From: Xanthobacteraceae bacterium
GTDB lineage: Bacteria > Pseudomonadota > Alphaproteobacteria > Rhizobiales > Xanthobacteraceae
Length of the DNA: 36,149 nucleotides
Direction of reading: 5' to 3'
Assembly: GCA_031291445.1 (NCBI GenBank)
Contig: JARLJA010000062.1
Location: 1-36,149 of the forward strand
The notes beneath the pieces were generated by a model that saw nothing but the letters and a program-made list of their open reading frames with translations, was not told the DNA's origin and did no database searches. This document shows, in pieces, positions 1 through 10,742 of the stretch (its first letter is position 1; each line of letters starts with the position of its first letter). A program made the position numbers and the translations under genes.

Positions 1-2
1 AC

Positions 3-452
3 TGGGGCGACGCGGCCGGAACGGCGGCGGCGATCGACGCAGCGCGGTTCATGCACACCGGCGACCTGGCGACGATCGACGCCGAAGGCTATTGCAACAT
101 CGTCGGCCGGCTCAAGGACATGGTCATTCGCGGCGGCGAGAACGTCTATCCCCGAGAGGTCGAGGAGTTTCTCTATAGCCACCCCGCCGTCGCGGACGTC
201 CAGGTGTTTGGCGTTCCCGATCCGCGTTACGGCGAGGAGCTGTGCGCCTGGGTCAAGCTGCGCGAGGGCGCCGCCTTGAGCGAAGCAGAGGTCATCGCGT
301 TCTGCCGGGCGTCAATCGCCCATTACAAGGCGCCCAAATACGTCCGTTTCGTTCAGGAATTCCCGATGACCGTCACCGGAAAGGTGCAGAAATTCCAAAT
401 GCGCCAGACGATGATCGACGCCTTGGGCCTCAAGGTCGAAAAGACCGCCTGA
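3..452 (+). CDS. Acyl-CoA synthetase / AMP-binding ligase, C-terminal part (5' end outside window)
   Basis: The frame is open from the first bases, so the start lies upstream of the window. About 149 residues remain. They contain the family's TGD motif (HTGDLA), the hinge [16 protein letters not shown], and the C-terminal subdomain ending in [11 protein letters not shown], whose TGK lysine is the adenylation-active lysine of the family. These enzymes activate a carboxylic acid as acyl-AMP and transfer it to CoA. The hinge wording is typical of medium- and long-chain fatty-acyl-CoA synthetases (FadD-like), but the substrate-binding domain is missing, so the acid cannot be named. A GC-rich inverted repeat (453-458 with 473-478) follows the stop but has no clear T-run. 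The 185 bases before ftsH hold no other gene that I can see. Confidence 0.9.
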   Translation, partial: WGDAAGTAAAIDAARFMHTGDLATIDAEGYCNIVGRLKDMVIRGGENVYPREVEEFLYSHPAVADVQVFGVPDPRYGEELCAWVKLREGAALSEAEVIAFCRASIAHYKAPKYVRFVQEFPMTVTGKVQKFQMRQTMIDALGLKVEKTA

Positions 453-637
453 CGCCGCCGAACGCCAAAATAGCGGCGGACGCCAAAAAGCGGCCGTAAA
501 TCCGCCTTTGATCCTGTTCAACGAAAGTTCAGACTATTTGGCTTCACTTGGCAATTGGTCTGGTCGCGCTTAAATGACGTCAAGGACGGCCGGGCCGGGC
601 CTGAATTTCTTCGCGGCGCGCTGTCGATGGGAACCCG

Positions 638-2560
<1,923 letters not shown>

Positions 2561-2631
2561 GTCCGGGGCGCGCCATGGCCGAGCCTTCGGCCAGGGTGCC
2601 GGCCGACAAACCGGTCAAATCTCTCGTGTGC

Positions 2632-2658
2632 AAAAGCCCGGCATCAAGCCGGGCTTTT
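2632..2658. terminator. Bidirectional rho-independent terminator
   Basis: Perfect inverted repeat AAAAGCCCGGC (2632-2642) and GCCGGGCTTTT (2648-2658) around a 5-base loop ATCAA. The GC core is flanked by A4 on one side and T4 on the other, so it can work in both directions. It lies between the end of ftsH on the plus strand and the end of the transglutaminase-like gene on the minus strand. Confidence 0.85.
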
Positions 2659-2782
2659 GTATTTTGGTGACCGGCACGCCGGTCGCTTCCGAAGTTTGCG
2701 ATACGTTGCAGCAACCGCCGTCGCGAACTTCAGAAACAGGGTATTGGTCGGGACTGAAATTCGTCCGCAAGAGCGCGCGAAA

Positions 2783-3637
2783 CTACAGCTGCTGCGGGCG
2801 GTTGAGTACTGCGTTGAACACGGTTCCCGGCACGCCCACCCGCTCGTCGCGATCGAGCGCACCGAGCTCCTCGACGTGAGCGTCAGGGGCCTGGCTGACG
2901 ACCGCGAGCCGATCGAAGAAGGGCAGATCCAGTTCATTATCCCGCAGACGCATGACGCCCCAGACATCCCACGGCAGCATCTCCCGGTTGTTCAACGCGG
3001 CGATGTCGCGGACGATGTTGCCGGCGATGAACCAGAGCCCGTGCATGTCCTGGATGCCGAAGGCCGCGGGATCGGCCCTGCCGCTGCGGCAGCGCGACCA
3101 GGCATCGCCCGCGACCACGAACTGATCCCGCGGGACGTCCGCCGTATCGAATGCGATCCCGAACAGTTCGCGCTGGCGATCGTCGATCTGGGCATCGAAC
3201 AGCACCCAGCGCTGCCTTCCCTCGTTCCAGTATTCCGTCACCCAATGGTCGAGGTATTTGCCGGTTTCGAAATAGGCGCCAAAACCGCAGCGGGCACGCG
3301 CCGGAATGCCGTGCGTGCGCAGCATGGCGACGTGAAGAAGCGTGAAGTGCCGGCAGACGCCGACCTGCCGCCGGTCGGCTGCTCGCGGTTCCGAGAGCGG
3401 CCGGTCATCGCGCGCGACGATGTCATCCAGGATCGTTTCGACGGCACGAACGTGCGATTGAGCCTGCCGGTCGTGACCGAGCGCCACCCCGTAGGCGGGT
3501 GCGATATGCTGATGGATCAGCAGACCCTGCACCACCTCTGCGAGCCGACCGGCGTCGCCCGGCAAGCCGTCGAACAGAACGGCGTGGCGGCCGGGATCGC
3601 TCATGCCAACCGGCCTGCTGTAGCGATCGAAGGTCAT
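2783..3637 (-). CDS. Transglutaminase-like domain protein
   Basis: 284 aa with no signal peptide, so probably cytoplasmic. The transglutaminase/papain-like core is visible: Cys95 in GVCRHF, His131 in LDHW and Asp148 in LFDAQ have the order and spacing of the Cys-His-Asp triad. An Arg-His pair directly follows the cysteine, as in bacterial transglutaminase-core proteins. Such proteins may act as cysteine proteases, amidases or cross-linking enzymes; the substrate cannot be read from sequence. The ATG at 3637 was chosen because a GGGAG ribosome site lies 8 bases upstream. A TTG 18 bases further up is possible but sits beside no such site. The gene is a single transcription unit converging on ftsH and diverging from the GT87 genes. 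Confidence 0.8.
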   Translation of the reverse strand: MTFDRYSRPVGMSDPGRHAVLFDGLPGDAGRLAEVVQGLLIHQHIAPAYGVALGHDRQAQSHVRAVETILDDIVARDDRPLSEPRAADRRQVGVCRHFTLLHVAMLRTHGIPARARCGFGAYFETGKYLDHWVTEYWNEGRQRWVLFDAQIDDRQRELFGIAFDTADVPRDQFVVAGDAWSRCRSGRADPAAFGIQDMHGLWFIAGNIVRDIAALNNREMLPWDVWGVMRLRDNELDLPFFDRLAVVSQAPDAHVEELGALDRDERVGVPGTVFNAVLNRPQQL

Positions 3638-3915
3638 GCGAAAATCTCCCGTCAATCATGGTCCGCTGCCGGCGCCAGTCCCGCGCCGCCTGCGACCTGG
3701 TCGCACGGCGTCGCGTGATCGGGCCGCAGTCTACCGGTTCGCCGCCGGCCGCGCTTGATCGCGATTGCGGGCAGGGCACACGGGCGATGGATCACCGGCC
3801 GGCGGGTGTGGCGCCGGGGAACGAGGCCGCCGCCCCCGGTTTTTAAGGGTTCCGCAAGGCCGTTGGCTTAAGCCATGGCAGGTCGACGTGCCGCGATCCG
3901 GGCGAGGGTCTTCGA

Positions 3916-5145
3916 ATGTCCATGTCCCCATTCCTCCCGGAAATCCGTGGGCGCGAGGCCATGCCGGCCTGGGCGGTGACGGCATGCCTGGTGCTGTGCA
4001 TCACCCAGGCGCTGTTTTTTCCGCTGGCCTACGGCCACCTCTGGATCGTCGATGAAGCCGGGCGCGGCATTCCGACCGATTTCGTCAATGTCTGGTCGGC
4101 CGGCCGGCTCGTGCTCGAGGGCCATCCCGCCTGGGCCTACGACTGGGACATCCAGAAGACCGTCCAGCTCGCGATCCTGGGACAGGGTTACGACGGCAAC
4201 TTCGCCTGGCACTATCCGCCGCCGTTTCTGTTCGTCGCCGCAGCGCTGGCGAGCTTCCCCTATGTCGGCGCCTTCATGGCCTGGCCGTTGCTCACGTTCA
4301 TTCCCTATGCGGCAGTGATGCGCGCGCTGGTCGGCCGGCCGTTCGGCTGGCTCCTGGCCGGCGCCTTTCCCGCGCTGCTGGTCAATGCCGCGATCGGCCA
4401 GAACGGATTTCTCACCGCGGCGCTGATCGGCGGCACCCTGTATTTTCTGCCCAGCCGCCCGGTGCTCGCCGGGGTGCTGCTCGGCCTGCTCAGCTACAAG
4501 CCCCAATACGGGTTCCTGTTTCCCCTGGTGCTGCTGGCGACGCTGCAGTGGCGCGCCTTCTTCAGCGCCGCCGCGGTGACGCTGGCGCTGGCGCTGGCAT
4601 CGCTGTTGGCCTTCGGCCTGGAGACCTGGCAGGCGTTCTTCCACTGGCTGCCGATGTTCTCGCAGGCATTCCTGTCGGAGGGCAGGGCCTATTGGGGCAA
4701 GATGCAGAGCCTGTTCGCGACCATCCGGCTGTGCCATGGCAGCGAGCCGTTGGCCTGGGCCGCGCAGTGGACGCTGGACGCGGTGGTGGCGATCGGCCTG
4801 GTGCGGATCTGGCGCAGCGCCACCCCCTACTGGATCAAGGCGGCCGCGCTCGCCACCGCGACGCTGCTGGTGACCCCCTATCTCTTCCTCTACGACGTCA
4901 TGGTGCTGGCCATTCCGGTGGCGCTGCTGGTGCGCGCCGGCCTCAGCGAGGGGTTCCGGCCCCATGAACCTGCCGCGCTCGGGCTGGCCTTCCTGCTGCT
5001 CGCCTCCTACCTCGCTCTCGGGTTGCCGACCGGGTTCGCCGCGACGCTGATCGTGGCCGCGTTGCTGGTGCGGCGCTATCGCGCGACGATGCCGGCGCGC
5101 CTGGCGCCGCTGCCGCCGGCCGGTCTGTCGCAGTTGCCGACGTGA
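3916..5145 (+). CDS. GT87/DUF2029 family polytopic membrane protein (putative glycosyltransferase), copy 1
   Basis: 409 aa with roughly ten hydrophobic segments. It resembles the DUF2029/GT87 family, which includes polyprenyl-phosphate-dependent mannosyltransferases of the GT-C fold. A conserved acidic residue after the first helix (Asp55 in IPTDFVNVW) fits the catalytic aspartate position of GT-C enzymes. Other blocks shared with the next gene are AYDWDIQK, WHYPPPFLFVAAAL, IGQNGFLTA, YKPQYG and TPYLFLYD. The start ATG at 3916 follows a GAGGG ribosome site; an in-frame ATG at 3922 is an alternative. It overlaps the next gene by 4 bases (GTGA), so both are likely co-translated. The donor lipid and the acceptor cannot be told from the sequence. 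The 278 bases upstream, shared with the divergent transglutaminase-like gene, show no clear operator. Confidence 0.8.
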   Translation: MSMSPFLPEIRGREAMPAWAVTACLVLCITQALFFPLAYGHLWIVDEAGRGIPTDFVNVWSAGRLVLEGHPAWAYDWDIQKTVQLAILGQGYDGNFAWHYPPPFLFVAAALASFPYVGAFMAWPLLTFIPYAAVMRALVGRPFGWLLAGAFPALLVNAAIGQNGFLTAALIGGTLYFLPSRPVLAGVLLGLLSYKPQYGFLFPLVLLATLQWRAFFSAAAVTLALALASLLAFGLETWQAFFHWLPMFSQAFLSEGRAYWGKMQSLFATIRLCHGSEPLAWAAQWTLDAVVAIGLVRIWRSATPYWIKAAALATATLLVTPYLFLYDVMVLAIPVALLVRAGLSEGFRPHEPAALGLAFLLLASYLALGLPTGFAATLIVAALLVRRYRATMPARLAPLPPAGLSQLPT

Positions 5146-6374
5146 CCGCGGCGCCGACCGGTCATCCGCCGTTCGCCGAACGCCCGGGCGCCGTCACCCT
5201 GCCGCGCCTGGTCGTGACCGTGGCGCTCGCGCTCAGCGCCATGAACGGCCTGTGGTGGCTGCTCGCCGCGCTGTCCGGTCAATGGATCACCGATGCGCGC
5301 GGGATCGCCATCGAGACCGATTTCACCAACGTCTATGCCGCCGGCCGGATGGCGCTCGAGGGGCATGCGGCGCAGGCCTATGACTGGGAGATCCACAAGC
5401 GCGCCCAGGAGGCAGTGCTCGGCCATGGCTTCGACGGCTACTTCGGCTGGCACTACCCGCCGCCCTACCTGTTCGTCGCCGCGGCGCTGGCGAGGCTGCC
5501 CTATGGCGTTGCGTTCGTCACCTGGGTGATTGCGAGCGCCGTTCCCTATGCGCTCACCGTGCGGCGTCTCGTCGGCCATCCCGCCGGCTGGCTGATCGCG
5601 GCCGGCTGTCCGCTGGCGCTCCACAACGTCCTGATCGGCCAGAACGGGTTCCTGACCGCGACCTTGATCGGCGCCGCCATGCTTTCGATGCCGAAGCGGC
5701 CCTGGCTCGCCGGCGTCTGTGTCGGTCTCTTGATCTACAAGCCGCAATACGGGCTCATGTTTCCGGTGGCGTTGCTCGCCGGCCGGCAGTGGCGGGTGAT
5801 CGCGGGCGCGGCGCTGACCGCGGCCGTGCTGGTGATCGCCTCATGGACCGCCTTCGGCACGCAGACCTGGACCGCCTTCTTCGACTGGCTGCCGCGCGCC
5901 TCGCAGGCCTTCCTGGTCGAAGGCGAGGCCGTATTCGGCAAGCTGCAGAGCGTGCTGGCGCTGGTGCGCTATCTCGGCGGCGGCGACGCGCCGGCCCGGA
6001 CGCTGCAAGCCGTGGCCAGTCTCGGCGCGGCCGCGGGGCTCGCGGCGATCTGGTGGAGCCGGGCGGCGCACGACATCAAGGCCGCGGCGCTGGCGACCAC
6101 CGCGCTGATCGCCACCCCCTATCTTTATCCCTATGACATGGTGGTGCTGGTGCTGCCGGTGGCGCTGATCCTCAGGCACGGCGCGCGCACGGGCTTCCTG
6201 CCTCACGAACTGCCGGCGCTCGCGATCGCCGTCATCCTGCTGGTGGTTTTTCCCTTCGTGGTGGCGCCGGTCGGGCTCGGCGCGACCTTGCTGGTCGCCG
6301 CCGTGGTGGCGCGCCGCGCGCTCGGCGATCCGCGCGGCGCGGAGCCGGCATGCTCCATGGGCGTTGCCGCATAG
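5142..6374 (+). CDS. GT87/DUF2029 family polytopic membrane protein (putative glycosyltransferase), copy 2
   Basis: 410 aa, clearly paralogous to the preceding gene over its full length. It shares the blocks TDFTNVYAAGRMALEGH, AYDWEIHK, WHYPPPYLFVAAAL, IGQNGFLTA, YKPQYG and TPYLYPYD. The acidic residue after the first helix is kept (Asp60). The GTG start at 5142 overlaps the upstream stop by 4 bases, which suggests translational coupling. The N-terminus is about five residues longer before the first helix, and the C-terminal tails differ. The pair most likely arose by local duplication. If both are GT-C enzymes they may add successive sugars to one lipid-linked product, but that is inference. 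Confidence 0.8.
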   Translation: MTAAPTGHPPFAERPGAVTLPRLVVTVALALSAMNGLWWLLAALSGQWITDARGIAIETDFTNVYAAGRMALEGHAAQAYDWEIHKRAQEAVLGHGFDGYFGWHYPPPYLFVAAALARLPYGVAFVTWVIASAVPYALTVRRLVGHPAGWLIAAGCPLALHNVLIGQNGFLTATLIGAAMLSMPKRPWLAGVCVGLLIYKPQYGLMFPVALLAGRQWRVIAGAALTAAVLVIASWTAFGTQTWTAFFDWLPRASQAFLVEGEAVFGKLQSVLALVRYLGGGDAPARTLQAVASLGAAAGLAAIWWSRAAHDIKAAALATTALIATPYLYPYDMVVLVLPVALILRHGARTGFLPHELPALAIAVILLVVFPFVVAPVGLGATLLVAAVVARRALGDPRGAEPACSMGVAA

Positions 6375-6486
6375 GCTCCATGCGTGCACCGCCGGCCGCG
6401 CCGCGGAGCGCACGCTTGACGCCGCCGGACGTTTCTCCCACTCGTTGAGTGGTCGGCAAGCCGCAGAGAATCAGCGATCTCCTTCC

Positions 6487-7203
6487 GTGAAGAGTTCCGA
6501 TCATCTCCATCAGCCGGCCTTCTGGTCGCGTGACGCCATCGGGCCCGGCATCTACGCGATCGCGCCGATGCTGCCGGGCACCGCGGCCTTCGGGCTCGCC
6601 TTCGGCGCGCTGTGCGCCCAGAAGCAGTTCTCGCTGACCGAAGTCGAACTGATGATGGCCATCGTCTATGGCGGGCTGTCGCAGTTCGTCGCGGTGCAGT
6701 CGTGGCCGGATCACCTCACGGTGTCGACGATCGCCACGCTCGCGCTGCTGACGGCGACGGTCAACCTGCGCTTCGCGCTGATGAGCGCGAGCCTGCGGCC
6801 CTGGTTCGGCACGCTGCCGCCGTGGCAGGCCTATCCCGCGATGCTGCTGGTGACCGACGGCGGCTGGCTCGCGGCCTCGCGCTATCGCGACCACGGCGGC
6901 GCCAATGCCTGGTTCTTCGTCGGCGGCGGCCTCGTGCTGTACGTGGTCTGGCTGGTGTCCTCGGTGCCCGGCTTCCTGCTCGCCGAGCAGCTCGCCGACC
7001 CGAAGAAATACGGCGTCGACCTGGTGATGCCGGCGTTCTATGCCGCGATGCTGGTGCCGGCGTGGAAGGGCGCGCGCCGCGCGATCCCCTGGGCCGTCGC
7101 AGGCATGGTGGCGCTGGTGCTTCACCGTTTCGTCGCCGGCGACTGGTTCATCATCGGCGGCGCGATCGCCGGCAGCATCACCGCGGGCCTGCTCGATGAC
7201 TGA
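6487..7203 (+). CDS. azlC: AzlC family branched-chain amino acid exporter, large subunit
   Basis: 238 aa, matching AzlC-family length. It carries the family's N-terminal block (IAPMLPGTAAFGLAFGAL), a middle YGGLSQFVAVQ segment, and TATVNLRFALMSASLRP, followed by several hydrophobic helices. AzlC with AzlD forms a two-component exporter; relatives export branched-chain amino acids or analogues. The start is set at GTG 6487, which gives a short hydrophilic N-terminus before the first helix. The frame is open further upstream, but that extension is unlike the family. No clear ribosome site precedes this GTG. The gene overlaps azlD by 8 bases, the usual arrangement of this pair. Confidence 0.85.
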   Translation: MKSSDHLHQPAFWSRDAIGPGIYAIAPMLPGTAAFGLAFGALCAQKQFSLTEVELMMAIVYGGLSQFVAVQSWPDHLTVSTIATLALLTATVNLRFALMSASLRPWFGTLPPWQAYPAMLLVTDGGWLAASRYRDHGGANAWFFVGGGLVLYVVWLVSSVPGFLLAEQLADPKKYGVDLVMPAFYAAMLVPAWKGARRAIPWAVAGMVALVLHRFVAGDWFIIGGAIAGSITAGLLDD

Positions 7204-7513
7204 TTCCGTGCGCCCCGACGTGCTGATCGCCTTCGTCGCGATGATGGCGGTGACGGTGGCGGCGCGCGTCGGTGGATTCTGGGTGATGCGCTACATCCCG
7301 ATCACGCCGCGGGTGCGGCGGATGCTCGATGCGCTGCCGGGCTCCATCATCGTGGCGGCGTCGTTGCCGATGGTCGTCAGCGGCGGCGTCGTGGTGATCA
7401 TCGCGATCGTCGCGGCGATGACCGTGACCATCATTCGCCGCAACGATTTCGTCGCGGTGATCGTCGGCATGGCGGTGGCGGCGCTGGCGCGGGCGCTGGG
7501 CTTCAGTGGCTGA
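7196..7513 (+). CDS. azlD: AzlD family branched-chain amino acid exporter, small subunit
   Basis: 105 aa with four likely membrane helices and the AzlD pattern (RVGGFWVMRYIPITPRVRRMLDALPGSI, then hydrophobic VVSGGVVVIIAIVAAMT). It is the obligate small partner of AzlC in exporters of this type. The ATG at 7196 lies inside the end of azlC, giving an 8-base overlap that indicates co-translation. The frame is open further upstream within azlC, but an AzlD of about 105 residues is the normal size. Confidence 0.85.
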   Translation: MTDSVRPDVLIAFVAMMAVTVAARVGGFWVMRYIPITPRVRRMLDALPGSIIVAASLPMVVSGGVVVIIAIVAAMTVTIIRRNDFVAVIVGMAVAALARALGFSG

Positions 7514-7638
7514 GGACCGCGCAGCCGCGCGGGCATGAGGAGAGGTCGTGGGGCACGCAGTTTATGCTGCAGTGCGAACCGACCATCTTGCGGACCTTTT
7601 TGAATTGGTGTTCAGTTTTAAAAGGGACAGGACGCTCA

Positions 7639-8334
7639 ATGGTTTATCGGCGCACACATCAGGTCGTACGGCGCCTCGCGGCGCGCCGCCATGCAATCCT
7701 CAATGCAGCCCGCGACGCGGCCTCCGAAGGCGGCATGGCGGCGGTCCAGATCGCGCCGGTGGCGGCCCGCGCCAACGTCGCCGCGGGCACGGTTTACCGC
7801 TATTTTCCGTCAAAATCGGACCTGATCTCCGAACTGATCGCCGATGTCTCCCACGACGAACTGACGGCGATCCGGCGCGCGGCAGACGCCGCGCCTGGCC
7901 CTTCGTCGGCGCTCGCTGCCGCGGTCACCACCATCGCGGTCCACGTGGTGTCGCATCGCAAGCTGGCCTGGGGCATCCTCGCCGAGCCGGTGGACGTGGA
8001 CGTATCCCAGTCGCGGCTCGCCAGCCGCCGGGCGATCGCGGCCGAAATCAAGTCGCGCATCGATGCCGCGGTGCGCGCCGGACACCTGCCGGCGCAGGAC
8101 ACCGAACTCGCGGCCACCGCCGTGCTCGGCGCGCTGCACGAGGCGCTGGTCGGCCCGCTGGCGCCCAGCGATCTCGACGACCGCGGCAAGCTGCGCGACG
8201 CCGTCCAGACGGTGTCGCTGCTGGCCCTGCGGGCGGTCGGCGTGATGGACGCCCGCGCCCGTGGCCTGGTGGTCCAGGCGGTGTTGCCGGCGCAGGCGGC
8301 GCTGCCGGCCAAGACGAGCGTGCTGGCGGGCTGA
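7639..8334 (+). CDS. TetR/AcrR family transcriptional regulator
   Basis: 231 aa. The N-terminal helix-turn-helix spans about residues 17-63, with the family pattern RHAILNAARDAASEGG, VAARANVAAGTVYRYFPSKSDLISEL. The C-terminal ligand domain is variable and does not reveal an inducer. ATG 7639 follows a short AGGAC site and removes an implausible in-frame extension from 7564. An AT-richer stretch at about 7590-7625 just upstream is a reasonable promoter zone, but no clear -10/-35 pair stands out. It lies 125 bases after azlD on the same strand, so it could control azlCD or itself, which is inference only. It converges on the cytochrome c gene. Confidence 0.85.
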   Translation: MVYRRTHQVVRRLAARRHAILNAARDAASEGGMAAVQIAPVAARANVAAGTVYRYFPSKSDLISELIADVSHDELTAIRRAADAAPGPSSALAAAVTTIAVHVVSHRKLAWGILAEPVDVDVSQSRLASRRAIAAEIKSRIDAAVRAGHLPAQDTELAATAVLGALHEALVGPLAPSDLDDRGKLRDAVQTVSLLALRAVGVMDARARGLVVQAVLPAQAALPAKTSVLAG

Positions 8335-8431
8335 GAGGCCGTGCCTCAGGTGACATCAGATAAGTAACAAACGCTGAAACGAGCGCCCGGGCCGGCCGCG
8401 CCGTGGCAGCAGACGGCTCGGGCGCGCGGCT

Positions 8432-8821
8432 TCACTTCTTGGTTCCGTCCGCCTTGAACTGCGAGACATAGGCCCACAGGTCGTTGATCTCTTTCTCGTT
8501 CTTGATGCCGGCGAATATCATCTTGGTGCCCGGCACCTTGGCCTTCGGGTCCTTGATGTACTCCTTGAACTCCGCCTCGTTCCAGGTGATCCCCGAGCCC
8601 TTGTTGGCTTCCGAATAGGAATAGCCTTCCACGGTTCCCGACTTGCGGCCGTCGAGACCGTTGAGTTCGGGGCCGACCTTGTTCTTGGCGCCTTCCCCGA
8701 TCGAATGGCAGATCAGGCATTTCTTGAACGAGGCCTCTCCCGCGGCCACGTCCTGCGCCCGTGCGGCGCCGCTGGCGGCGGCGAGGACCAGTACGGACAC
8801 GGATAGAATCAGTTTCTTCAT
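8432..8821 (-). CDS. Soluble periplasmic cytochrome c (c2 type)
   Basis: 129 aa class I cytochrome c. A signal peptide (about residues 1-22, ending GAARA) precedes mature QDVAAG. The heme site is Cys35-Leu-Ile-Cys38-His39, and Met101 in TKMIFAG is the likely sixth ligand. The spacing and wording resemble mitochondrial-type cytochrome c2 of Rhizobiales, a periplasmic electron shuttle between the bc1 complex and oxidases or other acceptors. ATG 8821 was chosen because a GGGAGAGA ribosome site lies just upstream and it begins the signal peptide. The open frame continues upstream to 8992, but that part is unlike secretion signals. It is divergent from glcD. Confidence 0.92.
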   Translation of the reverse strand: MKKLILSVSVLVLAAASGAARAQDVAAGEASFKKCLICHSIGEGAKNKVGPELNGLDGRKSGTVEGYSYSEANKGSGITWNEAEFKEYIKDPKAKVPGTKMIFAGIKNEKEINDLWAYVSQFKADGTKK

Positions 8822-9248
8822 CGTCGATCTCTCCCAGGCAGGTCTTGACCCTCGCAGTTTGCCATTTCCGGTTTGCGTCGCACAAGCGGGGCCGGTGTAC
8901 GGGCGCCATGTGGGGGCAGCGGCCCTGAACCACCACTCCGTCATACGGCCTTTGCGTGGCCTGCCGCGTGGCCGCCGCGGCGGATTTGACATGCCGTCGA
9001 TTTGAAGGTCCTGCTAGGCAATGCGGCTGGCCTGCTTCGGACCTTCGAATCCACGGCGCCGCGGGAGCCCATGGACTTGCTTGCGACCGTTCGCTGTCGT
9101 CTTCAAAGTTTGCGCCGGACGATGTCGCGATGGTGACCGGTCGCGCAAGCCGGATGGGCGGGTCCCTCCGGCGCCGGCCGCAGGATCGTCGGCAGCGACG
9201 GACTGCGAATGATGGAGCCGGGATGCCGGCACCAGGGAGGTCTTGACA
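8822..9248. promoter_or_regulatory. Divergent intergenic region between cytochrome c and glcD (no gene seen)
   Basis: 427 bases without a credible gene. It must hold the promoters for the cytochrome (minus strand) and for glcDEF (plus strand). A TTGACA hexamer near 8986 lacks a matching -10. A short imperfect dyad CGTCG-GCAG-CGACG at 9187-9200 lies about 50 bases before glcD but is weak. The AGGGAGG at 9234-9240 is the glcD ribosome site. Confidence 0.5.
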
Positions 9249-10742
9249 GTGTCACTCAAAATGCCGGAGCCCGACCGGGCCGTGCTCGACCGGCGCACCG
9301 CCATCATCGCCGATCTCCGCAGGATCGTTCCGGGCGAGGGCGTCATCGATAGCGCCGCGGAGATGCGGCCCTACGAATCCGACGGCGTGACCGCCTATCG
9401 GCAGCCGCCCATGGTGGTGGTGCTGCCGGAAACCACCGCGCAGGTCGCCGGCGTGCTGCGCTACTGCCACGACAACGGCATCAAGGTGGTGCCGCGCGGG
9501 TCGGGCACCTCGCTGTCCGGTGGCGCGCTGCCGCTGGCCGACGGGGTGCTGCTGGGCCTGGGCAAGTTCAAGCGCATCCGCGAGATCGATTTCGACAACC
9601 GCGTGGTGGTGACCGAGCCCGGCGTCACCAACCTCGCCATCAGCCAGGCCGTCGCCCATGCCGGCTTCTACTACGCGCCCGACCCGTCGTCGCAGATCGC
9701 CTGCAGCATCGGCGGCAACGTCGCCGAGAACTCCGGCGGCGTGCACTGCCTGAAATACGGCATGACCACCAACAACATCCTCGGCTGCGAGATCGTGCTG
9801 ATGACCGGCGAGGTGCTGCGGGTCGGCGGCAAGGCCGCCGAGGCGGCGGGCTACGACCTGATGGGGGTCATCACCGGCTCCGAAGGGCTGCTCGGCGTCA
9901 TTACCGAGGTCACGGTGCGGATCCTGCAGAAGCCGGAGACCGCGCGCGCGCTGATGGTCGGCTTCGGCAGCGTCGAGGCGGCCGGCGAATGCGTGGCGCG
10001 GATCATCGCCGCGGGGATCATTCCCGGCGGCATGGAAATGATGGACAAGCCCGCGATCCATGCCGCCGAGGCGTTCGTCCATGCCGGCTATCCGCTCGAC
10101 GTCGAGGCCCTGCTGATCATCGAGCTCGACGGCCCCGGTGTCGAGGTCGACGAACTGATCGACCGGGTCGAGGCGATCGCCAAGGGCTGCGGCCAGGCGA
10201 CGTTGCAGATCTCGACCTCGGAGCCGGAACGGCTGCTGTTCTGGGCCGGCCGCAAGGCGGCGTTTCCGGCGGTCGGCCGGATCTCGCCCGACTATCTGTG
10301 CATGGACGGCACCATCCCGCGCGGCAAGCTTCCCGAGGCCCTGGCGCGGATCCGCAGCCTGTCGGAAAAATACGGCCTGCGCGTCGCCAACGTGTTCCAC
10401 GCCGGCGACGGCAACCTGCACCCGCTGATCCTCTACGACGCCAACAAGGAAGGCGAGATGGACAAGGCCGAAGCCTTCGGCGCCGACATCCTGCGGGCCT
10501 GCGTCGAACTGGGCGGGGTTCTCACCGGCGAGCACGGCGTCGGCGTCGAGAAGCGCGACCTGATGGGGGACATGTTCTCGGAGATCGATCTCAACCAGCA
10601 GCAGCGGGTCAAGTGCGCCTTCGACGCCAAGGGCCTGCTCAACCCCGGCAAGGTATTTCCGACCCTGCATCGCTGCGCCGAACTCGGGCGGATGCATGTC
10701 CATGGCGGCAATCTCGCCTTTCCCGAACTGCCTCGCTTCTGA
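9249..10742 (+). CDS. glcD: Glycolate oxidase subunit GlcD (FAD-linked)
   Basis: 497 aa, the usual length for GlcD. It oxidises glycolate (and often D-lactate) to glyoxylate with FAD, working with GlcE and GlcF at the membrane. The FAD-binding VAO-type domain shows VPRGSGTSLSGGALPL near residues 80-97 and APDPSSQIACSIGGNVAENSGG. The C-terminal cap has the family motif HAGDGNLHP (His384) and LTGEHGVGVEKR. GTG 9249 was chosen because the AGGGAGG site ends 8 bases before it; the in-frame TTG at 9243 is too close to that site, and ATG 9261 is a fallback. The stop overlaps the glcE start by one base. GlcD-type D-lactate dehydrogenases look similar, but the glcEF partners support glycolate oxidase. 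Confidence 0.95.
   Translation: MSLKMPEPDRAVLDRRTAIIADLRRIVPGEGVIDSAAEMRPYESDGVTAYRQPPMVVVLPETTAQVAGVLRYCHDNGIKVVPRGSGTSLSGGALPLADGVLLGLGKFKRIREIDFDNRVVVTEPGVTNLAISQAVAHAGFYYAPDPSSQIACSIGGNVAENSGGVHCLKYGMTTNNILGCEIVLMTGEVLRVGGKAAEAAGYDLMGVITGSEGLLGVITEVTVRILQKPETARALMVGFGSVEAAGECVARIIAAGIIPGGMEMMDKPAIHAAEAFVHAGYPLDVEALLIIELDGPGVEVDELIDRVEAIAKGCGQATLQISTSEPERLLFWAGRKAAFPAVGRISPDYLCMDGTIPRGKLPEALARIRSLSEKYGLRVANVFHAGDGNLHPLILYDANKEGEMDKAEAFGADILRACVELGGVLTGEHGVGVEKRDLMGDMFSEIDLNQQQRVKCAFDAKGLLNPGKVFPTLHRCAELGRMHVHGGNLAFPELPRF

Noticed and set aside
453-478. GC-rich hairpin after the acyl-CoA synthetase stop
   Set aside because: Short 6-bp stem, no T-run; too common in DNA of this composition to call.
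8383-8425. Inverted repeat GCGCCCG / CGGGCGC between the TetR and cytochrome c stops, considered as a terminator
   Set aside because: The loop is about 29 bases and no T-run follows on either strand.
8822-8992. N-terminal extension of the cytochrome c containing an AT-hook-like RGRPRK
   Set aside because: The ATG at 8821 has a good ribosome site and begins a signal peptide; an extension would bury that signal, so the AT-hook match is chance in upstream DNA.
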